Source: Methylosarcina fibrata AML-C10
Lineage (GTDB): Bacteria; Pseudomonadota; Gammaproteobacteria; Methylococcales; Methylomonadaceae
DNA length: 64,000 bases
Direction of reading: 5' to 3'
Assembly: GCF_000372865.1 (NCBI RefSeq)
Contig: NZ_KB889965.1
Span: forward strand, 2,346,547 to 2,410,546
The notes below the pieces were generated by a model. That model was not told where the DNA came from. It did no database searches and worked only from the letters and a program-made list of their open reading frames with translations. Position numbers and translations under genes: made by a program. Below, in pieces: positions 26,648 to 35,580 of this stretch (positions are counted from its first letter, which is position 1; every line of letters starts with the position of its first letter).

Positions 26648-27163
26648 AAGCCCGGCCAATCACCTGGTGGTCATAGACGTATCCCCAGTAACGCGAATCG
26701 AAACTTTTCGGTGTTAAACCTGTAACCCAATACGCGGCCGCCGGAATAGTTTCGTCGCGTTTGAAGACGGACAACGGTTTTCTGAGTTTCTCGGCCAGCG
26801 GCAGCCCTTCAATGATGAGGGCCCCGTTAATTCGGGTTTGACGGCTGTCGACCTGGACGCGATCACCGGTGACACCGGTGGCGTCTTGACGATGATTTGG
26901 CCGTCCTTGAAATACGGTTTCATGCGTTCGGCCCGAAAAGCGATAAGATCGCCGCGCCAGATGTCCTTGTTGTAGGTATCGATGAGATAAATACGTTTAT
27001 CGGGCAAACAGCGGTCGACCTGATCATCGCCGCCGATCAAAAACTGCTGACCGACGTAGTGCTCCACGGCCAACAGCAGAATCAGAAGCGGTAAGGCTTT
27101 CAGCAGAAACGGCCCGAGCGGGACCTTGGGCCGGATATTTCGAAGCATCGACGTTGGTCTCAT
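26634..27163 (-). pseudogene. trhF: TrhF-like S26-family signal peptidase, frameshifted
   Basis: From the ATG at 27163 the frame encodes a membrane anchor (FLLKALPLLILLLAVEHY) and the signal-peptidase-like IDTYNKDIWRGDLIAF plus KDGQIIVKT. After that (near 26885) the family continuation appears in another frame: ATGVTGDRVQVDSRQTRING, then YWVTGLTPKSFDSRYWGYVY, ending AYAIF and stop at 26634. One missing base explains the change. TrhF-type proteases process the pilin or other T4SS parts. Either the gene is broken or the base is a sequence error. The 3' end overlaps the traW start, as expected of an intact operon. Confidence 0.75.
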
Positions 27164-27167
27164 GGCT

Positions 27168-27482
27168 TCACTGCCCTTCCGGCCTGACATAGGTATCGTC
27201 CGGTGCCGCGACCACGGCTGTCGAATCCAGCACCAGGTAGCCGGCGTCACTCAACTTGGCAGCCAGACGCTGCCAGTCTTCGACGGTGCGAGCCATTTGC
27301 TCCGGGGTGGCATTCGGCGGAATTGCCTGGATCAAGCGACCACGATCCAGCACAAAAACCGGCGTGATCAGGTTCAATCGTTGCAAGGGTTCTTTCAGCA
27401 TCTGAGTGGCCGCGATCGTGCCGCCCATGAGACCCAAAACCAACGCCATGAGGCCGATACCCAGCCACTGTTTACCGGCCAT
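27168..27482 (-). CDS. TrbI-type F conjugation protein
   Basis: About 104 residues from the ATG at 27482, overlapping the traC end by 11 bp. One N-terminal membrane helix (WLGIGLMALVLGLMGG) is followed by a periplasmic domain with PVFVLDRGRLIQAI and a C-terminal VLDSTAVVAAPDDTYV, which fits the TrbI F-type family (final 'APD-T' motif). In F, trbI also sits directly after traC. It influences pilus extension and retraction. Confidence 0.75.
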   Translation of the reverse strand: MAGKQWLGIGLMALVLGLMGGTIAATQMLKEPLQRLNLITPVFVLDRGRLIQAIPPNATPEQMARTVEDWQRLAAKLSDAGYLVLDSTAVVAAPDDTYVRPEGQ

Positions 27483-29886
27483 GAGTGACCTCCCGCTCTT
27501 TGGCTTTCCGGCTGCTTTGCAGTTGCTGAATGGCATCGTCCAGACTCAAGCCCTGGCGGCGCAGTTGTTTCAGCGCCTGCACATCTTCCGGCTTGGTGGA
27601 AAACAAAAGCCGTTTGAAAGGATCGACGATCAGCCGGCCAATTCCCGAACCCATCTCGGTCAAGAAAAAGATTTCGGAATATGCCCCCGGCAAGGTATGG
27701 ACGGTCTTGAGCAATTCGTAACCGCCGTCCGACAGCGGCAGCCGTCGGTCCTGCTTCATGCCTTCGATGACTTCGGCTTTCTGACCCAAAAGGTACATAT
27801 TCGCCGAGTTTTCGACGATAGCCCGGCCGGCGGCATTGCGGTACAGGTCATTGACCGACTGGGTAATGGTGACCGCGGCCCCGCCGTACTTCCGAAAGCG
27901 CCGATAGCCGTGCTCCATGAATTTGGCGACATCGCCCTCGGTGAGCAGATCCCAGGCTTCATCGATAATCACGATCTTGGGACGGTTGCGTTCGCCGAGA
28001 TACATCTCCTGCTGGATTTGATAGATCAGTTGCAGCAACACGACCTGTTGCAGGTGTTTCCGGCCTTTCAGCTCCTCCAGTTCCAGCACCGTGAAATCGT
28101 TGCTGAAGCGGGCGTTGTTGCGTCCGTTGAAATAACGCCCGTATTCGCCGCGGCTCGTGAACGGAAACAACTGCTCGCCGACATCTCTGAGGCGCTGGTC
28201 GTCTTCCCGGCAGAGGATGGCCGCAATGTCGTCGACCGACATCGCCTGGGCTTTCTCGGTCCAGAGGTTTTTCAGAACGCGCTTCAAACCGGCCGTTTGA
28301 AAATCGCTGAGCTTTTCCGTGGGCGCGGCCATTTGACTGACGAGCCCTGCCAGCATGTCGGCTTCTTCTTCGAAGTTCTGCACGATTTCGAAGGGATTCA
28401 TGCAAATCCCCGAGCCGTGGGTAAATTTGACGAAATCGCCTTCCAGCACTTCGCAGAGATTTTCATAGGAGCGGCCGACATCGATCGTCCAGATTTGCGC
28501 GCCTTCGGTCAGGTAGCTGACGATGATTTCGTTGGTCAGAAACGATTTGCCCTTGCCGGATTCGGCGGCGATGCAGAGATTGTAGTTGCCGGTGGTATCG
28601 AACAATGACACTGCCATGTGTTCGCCATTGCGCGAGACAAAATTCAATGTCGGCGTGCCGGTACCGGCCCAATCGCCGAACAGCGGCAGCAACGGAATCG
28701 CATGCCGGGTGGCCAGGGTGCGGTAGCGTTTGAGATCGGGTATCGCCGCCCGTTCGGCCCCGAACGGCAGGCAATTGAGAAAGAACGGCAGACAAAAATA
28801 CTTGTCTTCCAGAAGCTGAAAACCCAGTTCCCGGAAATACACGCGGGCATTGGAAATCGCCGCGGATTCCTCGCCGTCATCGCAGAACAACACCAGACCG
28901 AAATAGCTCCGGATCGGCCGGTCGCCGTCGCCATAGGCATCGAACAGCACATCGAAATTATGCTTGCGCTGGATCAGCGCCGGCAGGAAACGGGCGATCG
29001 GCGTATTGACCTGATTGGTGATGAACTGCCTGACGCCTTCCTGGCGGGCGCGGGTGGATTCGGCATCCGGGTAATGCAGGGTCAGGCTGATGAGCGCATT
29101 CTGGCGAATGCCGCGCGTGCCAGACAGAATGTCGCCGAGATAGCTTTTGGCGCTGCCGAAATAAAAATGATCGGGCGTGCGCTTGGCGGAGAGGGTTTTG
29201 ACCCGCTTGGTGCCCAGCCAGACGCCCTTCTCGTCGGTCTCCAGCGCATTGTCGTAATCCAGCAGCTGATCGCGGATCAGTTGCGTCGGGTCGCATTCGG
29301 GAACGACGCGGTCTTTCCAGCCGGCATCATCATTCCAATTGAGGACCGTATTCAGTACCCGCACATAGTGATCCGCGTCGAGCACGTCAGGATTGAGCCC
29401 GATGGTGGTCAAGGATTGTTGGGTCGCCCGCTGCAATTCCGCGGCCCTCACTAATTCATTCTCGCTGGGCCTCGGATTAACGATGGGCAGCTTGACGGTC
29501 ACGATCACCTGGCTGCGGCGCAGGCGTGCGCCAGAAACCGTTTCCGGCGCTTTACCGGTGCCCTGCCGCAAAAAATCGATACTGGCTTGTGTCATCGCTT
29601 TATAGATCGTCTTTTGCTGTTTGAGGCGACGGGTCTGCATGATGGCCAACGATTCTTCAATGTCCGGCGATGTCCAGAGACTGACCTGCAGCAGGGTCTC
29701 GGTGGGCCAGTCTTGGTTCAGCAATACATTGACCCTCGCCGAAACGCTCGGATCGGCGCCGGTCAGCGGCCGGCAAATAAAACCGAAACCGATGCTCGCA
29801 TCCGCCAGCAGAAAAAGCTGGTGATCGGGGTCATACGCCAAAGCCGAAAACAGGGAGTCGGCAGGATGAATGCGAGAGGGCTTCAT
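27472..29886 (-). CDS. traC: T4SS ATPase TraC (VirB4 family)
   Basis: An 804-residue cytoplasmic ATPase that powers pilus assembly. Walker A AESGKGKSFLTN lies near residue 442 and Walker B VIIDEAWDLL near 640, followed by YRRFRKYGGAAVTITQSVND, typical of VirB4/TraC. The N-terminal TraC domain (about 10-280) is present and length fits the family. Its ATG overlaps the stop of the upstream small ORF (ATGA). Confidence 0.93.
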   Translation of the reverse strand: MKPSRIHPADSLFSALAYDPDHQLFLLADASIGFGFICRPLTGADPSVSARVNVLLNQDWPTETLLQVSLWTSPDIEESLAIMQTRRLKQQKTIYKAMTQASIDFLRQGTGKAPETVSGARLRRSQVIVTVKLPIVNPRPSENELVRAAELQRATQQSLTTIGLNPDVLDADHYVRVLNTVLNWNDDAGWKDRVVPECDPTQLIRDQLLDYDNALETDEKGVWLGTKRVKTLSAKRTPDHFYFGSAKSYLGDILSGTRGIRQNALISLTLHYPDAESTRARQEGVRQFITNQVNTPIARFLPALIQRKHNFDVLFDAYGDGDRPIRSYFGLVLFCDDGEESAAISNARVYFRELGFQLLEDKYFCLPFFLNCLPFGAERAAIPDLKRYRTLATRHAIPLLPLFGDWAGTGTPTLNFVSRNGEHMAVSLFDTTGNYNLCIAAESGKGKSFLTNEIIVSYLTEGAQIWTIDVGRSYENLCEVLEGDFVKFTHGSGICMNPFEIVQNFEEEADMLAGLVSQMAAPTEKLSDFQTAGLKRVLKNLWTEKAQAMSVDDIAAILCREDDQRLRDVGEQLFPFTSRGEYGRYFNGRNNARFSNDFTVLELEELKGRKHLQQVVLLQLIYQIQQEMYLGERNRPKIVIIDEAWDLLTEGDVAKFMEHGYRRFRKYGGAAVTITQSVNDLYRNAAGRAIVENSANMYLLGQKAEVIEGMKQDRRLPLSDGGYELLKTVHTLPGAYSEIFFLTEMGSGIGRLIVDPFKRLLFSTKPEDVQALKQLRRQGLSLDDAIQQLQSSRKAKEREVTHGR

Positions 29887-30146
29887 GAGCCTGCCTGCCG
29901 CATGGATTGGGCTTCAGCCTCCTGCGGTGCCGTCCCTAACAAGCGTATCGTGTAAGGATGGCGACTGAGTCGCAGGGCGCGTCCTTTGCGGATGAGTTCG
30001 CGGGCGCGCGCCGGATGACAGGAATTGAGCACCCGCCCATCGCTCGCCACGACATGCACACGCACCCCATTGGAACCCCGAGTTGAAATTCGACAGTTGC
30101 CCGCCGCCGTCTCGGAATGGGAATGGCTTCCGGTGATCTCGTTCAT
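29883..30146 (-). CDS. Stand-alone RRXRR/PLMP-like mini-protein inside the transfer operon
   Basis: An 87-residue protein from the ATG at 30146. Residues about 27-70 (VRVHVVASDGRVLNSC, then HPARARELIRKGRALRL and HPYTIRLLG) match the RRXRR/PLMP domain found at the N-terminus of IscB-type and other HNH proteins, whose usual form is ...LMPCHPARARKLLKKGRA...PFTIRL. No RuvC or HNH domain follows; the protein ends about 15 residues later. It lies 8 bp after traA and overlaps the traC start (ATGA), so it is translated as a tra-operon member. Function unknown; an RNA- or DNA-binding accessory is an inference. Confidence 0.7.
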   Translation of the reverse strand: MNEITGSHSHSETAAGNCRISTRGSNGVRVHVVASDGRVLNSCHPARARELIRKGRALRLSRHPYTIRLLGTAPQEAEAQSMRQAGS

Positions 30147-30153
30147 GTCGCAC

Positions 30154-30453
30154 TCACAGCGTGGCGGTGACGATATTGGTAATGATCGTCGGGGCGGCGA
30201 ACAAGCCGACGCCACTGGCGATACCCAATACGAAACCCATGATGCTGCCGCGCACGACGCCGGCAACCAGGCCCACGATCACAAATACGATGGCGATAAT
30301 GCGGCCCAGCAGCCCTTCCACCCAGCCGGTAAGCAACGTCCAGACATTGTTGAACTCGGTGCCACCGGCTCCGGCCAGCGCATCGGGCGCCAACATGACG
30401 AGCAAGAGGGATGCCAGGACCACCGACGCGCCCGTTTGACGTGACAATCTCAT
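30154..30453 (-). CDS. traA: Conjugative pilin TraA
   Basis: Propilin of about 99 residues from the ATG at 30453, which has AGG 9 bp upstream; an ATG at 30468 adds five residues. A long signal sequence (SVVLASLLLVMLAPDALA) is followed by a mature pilin of about 70 residues with two hydrophobic helices (RIIAIVFVIVGLVAGVVRG and the segment after MGFVLGIASG). This is the SXT/IncC pilin layout. It lies between traV and the mini-protein before traC. Confidence 0.85.
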   Translation of the reverse strand: MRLSRQTGASVVLASLLLVMLAPDALAGAGGTEFNNVWTLLTGWVEGLLGRIIAIVFVIVGLVAGVVRGSIMGFVLGIASGVGLFAAPTIITNIVTATL

Positions 30454-30578
30454 AAAAAACGACCTCATGGGAAAATGAACAGACGGTTGCCCGTCCTGTC
30501 TCGGACCCAATGTCCGGCTCGCCCAAGCGGTTGCCCGCGGCTTCTCGCCCATCCCGGCAAGGATTGGCGGAAGGATGT

Positions 30579-31109
30579 TCAAGGCATGTTCGGCGCCTTG
30601 GAGGGGCCTGGCGGCATGCCTTCGATCTCGCTGCCGGCCTGATCCCGATCCAGCGGTCTTTCCGGAGGACGCTGGTCGATTTGCAGCGGGACCAGCGACG
30701 GGCTGACCGTCGGCGCGCTTTTACCGATCATCCAACGGCGGGGTTCCAGTTCGGTATACACATAGCCCGAGACCATCAGGTCGCCGTCACTGTCTTCCCA
30801 GGGCGCAATCCAGATGCGCATGACCTGAGCCGGCGTTCGGATCGGCGTGGGATCCTCGATTTTGGGGACAGGTTGCCGAGCATGGCGCGGGGAAGGGGCG
30901 ATTGCCTCTGCTTTAACTGCCTCACTTTTGGGGGTTTGGGGTTTGGGCGGCTCCAGCAAGGCTTTGTCGGTCACCTGATAGGCTTCGGTGGTGGACAGAC
31001 ACTGGGGGTCGTCCGGCATGCCCTTGCAGCCGTATTGCGTGGCACAGCCGGTACTGAAAAAGACGGTCAGCCCCAGGAGAACCAGCCGAATGAATACGCG
31101 AAGGCTCAC
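30579..31109 (-). CDS. traV: T4SS outer-membrane lipoprotein TraV
   Basis: A 176-residue lipoprotein with lipobox FSTGC (C22), the TraV-typical YGCKGMPDDPQCLST segment just after it, a proline-rich linker, and a conserved C-terminal block with RIWIAPWEDSDGDL and SGYVYTELEPRRW. TraV forms the outer-membrane core with TraK and TraB. Its ATG overlaps the dsbC stop by 4 bp. Confidence 0.9.
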   Translation of the reverse strand: MSLRVFIRLVLLGLTVFFSTGCATQYGCKGMPDDPQCLSTTEAYQVTDKALLEPPKPQTPKSEAVKAEAIAPSPRHARQPVPKIEDPTPIRTPAQVMRIWIAPWEDSDGDLMVSGYVYTELEPRRWMIGKSAPTVSPSLVPLQIDQRPPERPLDRDQAGSEIEGMPPGPSKAPNMP

Positions 31110-31906
31110 GGCTTTTTCTCCGTCTTGTCGGTCTTGGCTGGGGCTTGGACGACAGCAGGTTTGTTTTCCAGCCAGTCGGCCAGCGATTCGGGCGCACCGC
31201 TGTGCGTGCGGCCGTCCGGAGCGATCAGAAACGGCACGCCGGGCAGGCCAAACAGCTTGGCGGTCACGATCGCCCGTTGCAGCGGCTCCTTGTTACAAGA
31301 CGCAGGATTATCGGTTGGAAGACCGGCATAATCCTGTTTCAGGAGGCGCTGGCGGACGCTGTCCCGATCTTTTTGATCTTTGGAGGCTTGCTGACAGGCC
31401 AGTTGCACGACGATGTTTTGCGATTCCTGGCCCAGGATCGGCACCATCACCAGTTTGAAGGTATAGCGGTCCTGCAAGGCTTGCAGGTCTTTCATGACCT
31501 TGCCGCAATACGGACAGCGCGGATCGATGAAGATCAGCACTGAATCTTTGCCGCGACCGACGGTGACAGAACCCAAATCGTCGATATTGAGCTTCATCCG
31601 TGACAGATCAATCCGTCTGGCGATCCGGTCAATATCGGGAAGATCCTTGATTTCCTGCTGGGTCCAGACATCGAGCAATTTGCCGCCGTACAGCGCAAAG
31701 CGGCCATTACTCGACATGAACACGATCTGCCCGCCGGTCTTGACCATTTTGAGCCCGGTGATCGGCAAATCCTGCATGCCGTCGATTTTGACCGACATCA
31801 AGCCGGCGGCGATATCGGCAGGTGAAATCTTCGGCGCATCGGCTGCCATCGCGGCAGCGCCTGTGCAAAGCAATGACAGAAGAGCGAATCGGCTAAGACA
31901 ATTCAT
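31106..31906 (-). CDS. dsbC: DsbC-type periplasmic disulfide isomerase
   Basis: A 266-residue exported thioredoxin-fold protein with the active site CPYC near residue 132 (FIDPRCPYCGKV), an N-terminal dimerization region and the cis-Pro loop GVPFLIAP. The start is the ATG at 31906; upstream in-frame codons would add an unlikely extension. Element-encoded DsbC serves the cysteine-rich TraN, TraU and TraH. Here it lies between traB and traV, whereas in SXT it follows traA. Confidence 0.88.
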   Translation of the reverse strand: MNCLSRFALLSLLCTGAAAMAADAPKISPADIAAGLMSVKIDGMQDLPITGLKMVKTGGQIVFMSSNGRFALYGGKLLDVWTQQEIKDLPDIDRIARRIDLSRMKLNIDDLGSVTVGRGKDSVLIFIDPRCPYCGKVMKDLQALQDRYTFKLVMVPILGQESQNIVVQLACQQASKDQKDRDSVRQRLLKQDYAGLPTDNPASCNKEPLQRAIVTAKLFGLPGVPFLIAPDGRTHSGAPESLADWLENKPAVVQAPAKTDKTEKKP

Positions 31907-32002
31907 AGTAGCGATCGTTAGGGATTGAAATGATGGCAACAGCTTACTGGCTACCGCCAAGCAAACACGGACAATAAATGGCGAAAATACCCATCTTTTG
32001 CA

Positions 32003-33361
32003 TCAGGCCGGGGTTTTCAATTTGAGCGCGGTGCCTTTTTGCACGATGAAATTGACCTGCCGGGTGGCATCGACTTCGATCACCGGGTAAATCTCTTCGG
32101 CCATATCCATGTAAAAGTGCGAGAGGCGCTCCATCGCATAACCGGCCCCTTTCAGCGCCCCGCCTTCCATGGACTGGGAAGAAAAAGCGCTTTGAAACGG
32201 CGTCGTACCGGCCAGACTCCCCAGACCGCCGGTCATCAGCACCGGCACCTGGTTACGGCCGAAGGCATCGGAAAAGCCGCGCAGAAAGCCGGCTATCATC
32301 GACTGCGCCAGCAGGGCGCCTTGTTTGGAGACGACACGGCCTCTGACGCCATTCTTGCCATCCTCGCCGGTCGCATAGGCGTTCATCGGCACTTCAATCA
32401 CGCCGCCGTCCTGACGCACGCAGGAAAACGTCTCGCCGCGAAAATAAGCGCGCTCGGCGCTCAAGTCGCCAAAGCCAGCGGCCAACAGAAAGCATTCGCG
32501 CAAATCCGCATGGAAGCGATTGGGCAAAATGGCTTCCTTTTTGATCCGAAAAAGCACCGGCATCGGCTCCTTCTTGGCCTTTTTACCGGTGGGTGCATCC
32601 AGTCCGTTCAACAAGACGCCGGTCAGAATACTGCCGGCCGGGATAAAGACTTCGCTGTGCCTGGCGGATGGCTCAGATGAGGTTTTCCCTTCCGGTCCCC
32701 TTGGTGACGCCTTGTCATCCTTGATCACGCGAATCTGCAAGGCCGCCTGCGGTTGGGTATTGGAAGACGCACGCCCTCCCGATATGCCGGGATTGCCCGG
32801 ATTCGAGCCGGCTCCGGCGGCTTGTTCGAAAACACGGGTCAGATCATTGGGATCGGGCGTGGTGCGGGTGACGTTCGATCGCCGCTCGGGCGAATTGGAC
32901 AGGGGTAATACGGTACCCGCTGTCGGGCCGGTATCCGGAAGCAAAGCCCCAGGCGCTGCCGGTTTGTTCCTGAGCGCTTCCAGTTCACCGGAGACGGCTT
33001 TCAACTTGGCGTCATAGGCCTCCCGCTCGGCCAGGGTCCATTGCTTGAAGCGCATCTCATCGGATTGTTGCTGGCGTTTTTGCTGCTCTTCAATCGCCCC
33101 CAGACGGCGGCCCTGCTCTTCATTTTTCTGCAGCAGGTCGCGTAACTGGGCGGAAATGCCGTCGATACCTAACGAGCGGGGATCGCTATCGGTGAGAATG
33201 TGCTGGATCGTAGCCTGCTTGCTGGATGGTTTGACGACTTCCGGAGACACCGAGGCCAAGCCGATGATCGTCGCGATCAACACGGTACCGATGCTACCCA
33301 CGACGACATTCCGTTTGGCAGTCGGGCTCAGCGCCGACCACCAGTGGTCGATACCGGCCAT
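32003..33361 (-). CDS. traB: T4SS core protein TraB (VirB10 family)
   Basis: About 452 residues with one N-terminal membrane helix (NVVVGSIGTVLIATIIGLAS), a coiled-coil region (about 75-130, rich in Q/E/K), a proline-rich linker and the C-terminal VirB10-like beta barrel beginning FIPAGSILTGVLLNGLDAPT. The ATG at 33361 overlaps the traK stop (TGATGG). The protein spans the periplasm, linking inner and outer membranes. Confidence 0.92.
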   Translation of the reverse strand: MAGIDHWWSALSPTAKRNVVVGSIGTVLIATIIGLASVSPEVVKPSSKQATIQHILTDSDPRSLGIDGISAQLRDLLQKNEEQGRRLGAIEEQQKRQQQSDEMRFKQWTLAEREAYDAKLKAVSGELEALRNKPAAPGALLPDTGPTAGTVLPLSNSPERRSNVTRTTPDPNDLTRVFEQAAGAGSNPGNPGISGGRASSNTQPQAALQIRVIKDDKASPRGPEGKTSSEPSARHSEVFIPAGSILTGVLLNGLDAPTGKKAKKEPMPVLFRIKKEAILPNRFHADLRECFLLAAGFGDLSAERAYFRGETFSCVRQDGGVIEVPMNAYATGEDGKNGVRGRVVSKQGALLAQSMIAGFLRGFSDAFGRNQVPVLMTGGLGSLAGTTPFQSAFSSQSMEGGALKGAGYAMERLSHFYMDMAEEIYPVIEVDATRQVNFIVQKGTALKLKTPA

Positions 33362-34332
33362 CAAGGCATCCTCCCGTTCAGCAAGGACGGTCTGACCGTG
33401 ATGGCAGCCTCGTCTTTTCGTCTGACCGCGACATAAAGTTCGGTTGATTCATCGGGTCCGAGCACCACTTTCGGCCAGGCGGCCACGGCCAGGACTTCGT
33501 CCTGGGTGGAAGCGCAGGCGCGTTCATCGAATTCGATCGGGATGACGCCGGTGTTGTGTGCGACACCCACGAATATCAGCAGCTCTGGACCTTCCAAAAG
33601 CTGGCCAGTGCGAATCCGGACTCGGTCTTGATGACAATGGATTTGTTCGGTCTGGCTGGGATCGCGCAATGAAAACCCGGCGGGCGTTTTTTGTAATCCC
33701 AGATCGCGGAACAACTGCTTCAGGGTCGTGATGTAGTCCTGTTCCTGGTTTGCGGGTTTATCGGACGAATCTTTGGTTCGCTGTTGCCATTGCGTCAGCC
33801 GTTTATACGTCTCCTGATCCAGGCTGAGATGGATTTCACGGGCGGGTATCCGTTTGGGAATCAGCGTCAACGAGAGCGCGATATCCTGATTGTCGCCGGG
33901 GGTGATGTACAAGGTCACCGGCGTTTCATCGGTGGTCGCGACATAGACGATCTTGCCCTTAGTGCTGGTGGTCGCCTGACTGGTCGTGGTCACCACCGGG
34001 TTGTCGAAGGGCGTCACCAGCCGGTTCAAATGGCCAACCGCAATCGGCATCAGCTCGTTGATGCCGGGCTTAACCTGAAGGGTTTGCGGCGCGACGGAAG
34101 TAGCCGCCTGTTGAGGGGGCGGATTCAGGACACTGGCATCGACGGGCGGCAATTCGACTTGCAGCGGAGGCTGATCAGTTGCCATACTTGACACATCTTT
34201 CAAGGGCGCGGTTTCCGCCGCCTGATTGTCTTTAGGCGGAGGTGCGGTCAATCCGTTAGCCGGTAATTCCTCGGCGGATATCGGCAGGCTGATGATCAGC
34301 AATAATGCGAGTGGACGACAGGCACTTTTCAT
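33361..34332 (-). CDS. traK: T4SS secretin-like protein TraK
   Basis: A 323-residue exported protein (signal peptide PLALLLIISLPISAEE) with a long low-complexity linker, then GHLNRLVTPFDNPVV, TLYITPGDNQDIALSLTLIP, and a C-terminal domain (LLIFVGVAHNTGVIPIEFDE). These fit TraK, the VirB9-like outer-core component. It overlaps traE by 4 bp. Confidence 0.9.
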   Translation of the reverse strand: MKSACRPLALLLIISLPISAEELPANGLTAPPPKDNQAAETAPLKDVSSMATDQPPLQVELPPVDASVLNPPPQQAATSVAPQTLQVKPGINELMPIAVGHLNRLVTPFDNPVVTTTSQATTSTKGKIVYVATTDETPVTLYITPGDNQDIALSLTLIPKRIPAREIHLSLDQETYKRLTQWQQRTKDSSDKPANQEQDYITTLKQLFRDLGLQKTPAGFSLRDPSQTEQIHCHQDRVRIRTGQLLEGPELLIFVGVAHNTGVIPIEFDERACASTQDEVLAVAAWPKVVLGPDESTELYVAVRRKDEAAITVRPSLLNGRMP

Positions 34333-34940
34333 GGCGTTGCAGCTCTCGGTGGCAATTGCGCGGCTTTCAGGCGTTCCAGCGTTCTGGGGTCTTCGGGATA
34401 GACATCGATGAACTCCAGGCGGGGCCGGTAGTTTTTGATGGCAATGATGAATTCGTAGGTGCGTGGCTTGATGTCCGGCTTGGAACTGGGACCCTGGCTT
34501 TTGAGTTCGCCGCTGACAAAGACCTTGTTGGTCTCGGCTTCATAATCGACATGCCGGGGCGTGAAGCTGATCGCGACCCGGTCCATTTTGATCGCCTTGA
34601 TCTGATCGGTCATCGCATCCAGCACGGTGCGGTAGATCTCGGGCGCCAACAACGGCTCGATGGCGATTTTCAGGAAATCGGCATTGGCCGGCGTGGTATT
34701 GCCCAACAGCTCGGCCAGAAACAGGCCCCAGGACTCCTTGAATTCGCTGGAGGCGGCGGTTCGGGTCACTTCGACTTCTTTCGTTAAGGTCGGCGGCACC
34801 AGAATAATACTGCGTTCGGTACGCCAGGCGGCCAGCGAGGTAATCACGCACACCGTCAGCAAACCCAGGATGATGATGCGGCTGAAACGGTTCTCTGTCT
34901 CGTGCCCTTCCCAGGTCCGAAGAAAATCCGAAAGCCTCAC
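34329..34940 (-). CDS. traE: T4SS protein TraE
   Basis: 203 residues from a GTG at 34940 that overlaps the traL stop (GTGA), so coupling decides the start. One N-terminal membrane helix (IIILGLLTVCVITSLAAW) is followed by VPPTLTKEVEV and a VirB8-like periplasmic domain ending with YRPRLEFIDVYPED. TraE is an assembly factor of the inner-membrane complex. Confidence 0.9.
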   Translation of the reverse strand: MRLSDFLRTWEGHETENRFSRIIILGLLTVCVITSLAAWRTERSIILVPPTLTKEVEVTRTAASSEFKESWGLFLAELLGNTTPANADFLKIAIEPLLAPEIYRTVLDAMTDQIKAIKMDRVAISFTPRHVDYEAETNKVFVSGELKSQGPSSKPDIKPRTYEFIIAIKNYRPRLEFIDVYPEDPRTLERLKAAQLPPRAATP

Positions 34941-35218
34941 GGGTAGAACCGCCGGATGAAGGGATTGGGAATGGTGATCGCTTTGCTGGGCAGCAAACCC
35001 AGCCAATAGATCGCATGCAAGGTATAACCGTCCGGGCGGTTGTCGCGAAAGCGCCGGTAGAATTTGACGGCGATGGCGCCAATGGCCAGGGCCGGAATGA
35101 ATTGATCGATCAGCATGCCGGTGAGCATGCACACCATGAACGGCACGATTTCATCGGCGCTCCACAGCAAAAGGTGAATCGGATCGTCGATGGTTTTAGG
35201 AATGGCAACGGGTTCCAT
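34937..35218 (-). CDS. traL: T4SS protein TraL
   Basis: A 93-residue inner-membrane protein with the family start IPKTIDDPIHLLLWSADE, two hydrophobic segments, KFYRRFRDNRPDGY and an Ile/Pro-rich end. It is the first gene of the pilus-assembly block. Confidence 0.9.
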   Translation of the reverse strand: MEPVAIPKTIDDPIHLLLWSADEIVPFMVCMLTGMLIDQFIPALAIGAIAVKFYRRFRDNRPDGYTLHAIYWLGLLPSKAITIPNPFIRRFYP

Positions 35219-35580
35219 AATGATCTCCGGGAGGGATGATCACTATTTTGGTGATTTGAAAGCCCTTATCGGCCACAATAAATCTCGTTACCGAGGATTT
35301 TTTGTTGGGAATCGTGCTATTTTTTGTGGCGTGGGAACAAGACAATCCGATCCGAGATCGGGCGGTGGATTGATAAAACGATACGTTTTTATTTAGAGCT
35401 TTGCTTAGCGTTTTTCAATTTGAAAAAATAGAGCAAACCGTAAAGCAGTCATCCACGAATATAAAATTGAAGAAAAATCAATAGATCAGACCGACCCGAA
35501 GCGGAAGTTCGCTGATATTCTTTATCGAATTCAAATTGGCCAAACAAACTTGGATATGAGCACATTATGAGATGAACTAA
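35219..35580. other. Gap between traL and the NACHT gene
   Basis: About 360 bp, AT-rich, without a gene. It probably holds the promoter of the traL-traN operon. A short dyad ATCAC-N7-GTGAT lies at 35239-35255, close to the traL start; nothing else stands out. Confidence 0.5.

Noticed and set aside
27406-29454. Plus-strand open frames of 278-400 codons opposite traC
   Set aside because: Antisense to a well-supported VirB4-type ATPase; no recognisable product.
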